DNA from: Stereocaulon alpinum
Lineage: Eukaryota; Ascomycota; Lecanoromycetes; Lecanorales; Stereocaulaceae
Assembly: GCA_018257865.1 (NCBI GenBank)
Contig: JAEUBA010000129.1
Span: forward strand, 1-58,687
Length of the DNA stretch: 58,687 nucleotides
Direction: 5' to 3'
Shown here: one piece after another, positions 57,881 through 58,687 of the stretch
Layout: every line of letters begins with the position of its first letter
How positions within the stretch are numbered: the stretch's first letter is position 1
Program-made: the position numbers and the translations under genes
The notes under the pieces: model-generated
The model's input: the letters and a program-made list of their open reading frames with translations, nothing else
The model's database searches: none
Told to the model about the DNA's origin: nothing

Positions 57881-58280
57881 CGCTAAGTCCTTTAGGTATA
57901 AATAATATTAATAGGGGCGCCCTATAGGGGCCTACTATCTAGCGGAATCGCCCTTTATAAGGGCCGCTATCTTTATTCGCTAAGTCCTTTAGGTACGAAT
58001 ATTCCGGTAGGGGCGCCCTTCGGGGGCCTACTACCTAGCGGAAGCGTCCTTTAGGGAGGCCGCTAACTAGAAGTTCCCTTTATAGGCTTTAACTTTCTTA
58101 TTTCGCTAAGTCCTTTAGGCACGAATAATCCGGTAGGGGCGCTCTTTAGGGGCCTACTACCTAGCGGAAGCGTCCTTTAGGGAGGCCGCTAACTAGAAGT
58201 ATCCTTTATAGGCTTTAACTTATCATTTCGCTAAGTCCTTTAGGCACGAATAATTCTAGTAGGGCGCCCTTCGGGGGCCT
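57881..58280 (+). repeat. Tandem repeat, four units of ~97-126 bp
   Basis: Units start with CGCTAAGTCCTTTAGG at 57881, 57978, 58104 and 58229, so the spacings are 97, 126 and 125 bp. Each carries GGGGCG(C)YC and a RGGGGCCTACTA stretch, then TAGCGGAAGCGTCCTTTA. The first unit is shorter and more RIP-altered, and the last is cut short. Confidence 0.9.
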
Positions 58281-58385
58281 TACGACCCGACTTATACCGA
58301 ATATTCGGGCTTATTATAGGGGAACGATATTTTTCTACCCTACTAGGAGGCGCCGTAGACGTCGCCCTAGGGGGGGGATAATTAT

Positions 58386-58545
58386 TAGGGCTTTAGGGTA
58401 TACCGCAGGTATACCGCACCCCTAGACTACTAAGCTATATATAGTCTAATAGTATCGCCCTAGCAAGTACCGAACATTTTGAGTTTTACCCTTAGGGGTT
58501 CAGCGGTAGACTGCGCCCACAGTTACCGGGTTAATAACTATTAAT
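58386..58545 (+). repeat. ~160-bp dispersed direct repeat, copy 2
   Basis: The same sequence as 57505-57660 with fewer C-to-T changes (for example CAGCGGTAGACTGCGCCCACAG against a T/A-rich version). The pair brackets the tandem repeat array. Confidence 0.85.
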
Positions 58546-58687
58546 CCTACTAAGTCGAAGACTAGTGCGCGTAAGAATAAGAAGAAGAAGCCGTGATATT
58601 AGGTATAATAGCGATAGTAGGGTACGATCGAATATCTCTAAGACTACTCGCCCTTAGTATACTATTATAGTACTACTCTAGGGTCTA

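Noticed and set aside
1..58687. tRNA, rRNA and CRISPR features
   Set aside because: No cloverleaf with a T-loop GGTTCRANYCC, no rRNA signature and no spacer-repeat array was seen. The repeats at the right edge are long tandem units without spacers.

Overview
The window comes from a filamentous ascomycete (Pezizomycotina). Its genes have short introns (about 50-80 bp, GT..AG with CTRAY-like branch sites). It carries typical fungal families (AA11 LPMO, DUF3433, PIR-like wall protein, fungal LCCL protein). Its repeats carry the scars of repeat-induced point mutation (RIP): CpA/TpG is almost absent, TpA is in great excess, and CAG/CAA codons have become TAG/TAA. A sharp alternation of TA-rich repeat blocks and gene-rich blocks suits a Dothideomycete (perhaps Pleosporales), but the species cannot be read from the sequence.

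Layout. (1) 1-778: unassigned repeat-like sequence. (2) 779-11385: a RIP-decayed integrase-type element on the minus strand, split by a nested Helitron (2807-9412). (3) 11386-12587: a small un-RIPed islet with gene-like fragments. (4) 12588-17986: a full-length RIP-decayed Copia retrotransposon with 210-bp LTRs and a GTATG target duplication. (5) 17987-53379: the gene island. (6) 53380 to the end: a second, inverted copy of the integrase element, this one without the Helitron, followed by ~125-bp tandem repeats and a dispersed ~160-bp direct repeat.

Gene island in order: an ORF cut by the Copia LTR (-), a 244-aa hypothetical (-), AA11 lytic polysaccharide monooxygenase (+), a repeat-rich gap, DUF3433 membrane protein (-), an un-RIPed solo Copia LTR with GGGAG target duplication, PIR-like GPI wall protein (-), Tlg1/syntaxin-6-type SNARE (+), a small secreted candidate effector (-), Yih1/IMPACT (-), a decayed gene (-), a gamma-tubulin complex protein of GCP5/Mod21 type (-), D-2-hydroxyglutarate dehydrogenase (+), aromatic-type aminotransferase (-), LCCL membrane protein (+), RA-PH protein (+) and MFS transporter (-). 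Nothing looks like a metabolite cluster. The genes are ordinary housekeeping and surface/secretion functions.

The most informative structure is in the repeats. The right-hand integrase element preserves the empty target site of the Helitron found in the left copy. This fixes both Helitron ends to the base (A|T target, 5' TC, 3' CTTG, with a 7-bp-stem hairpin 13 bp before the end). The two integrase elements lie as inverted copies whose inner ends are 42 kb apart and enclose the whole gene island. Exon coordinates are stated inside each entry; start/end give the outer limits of the coding region.
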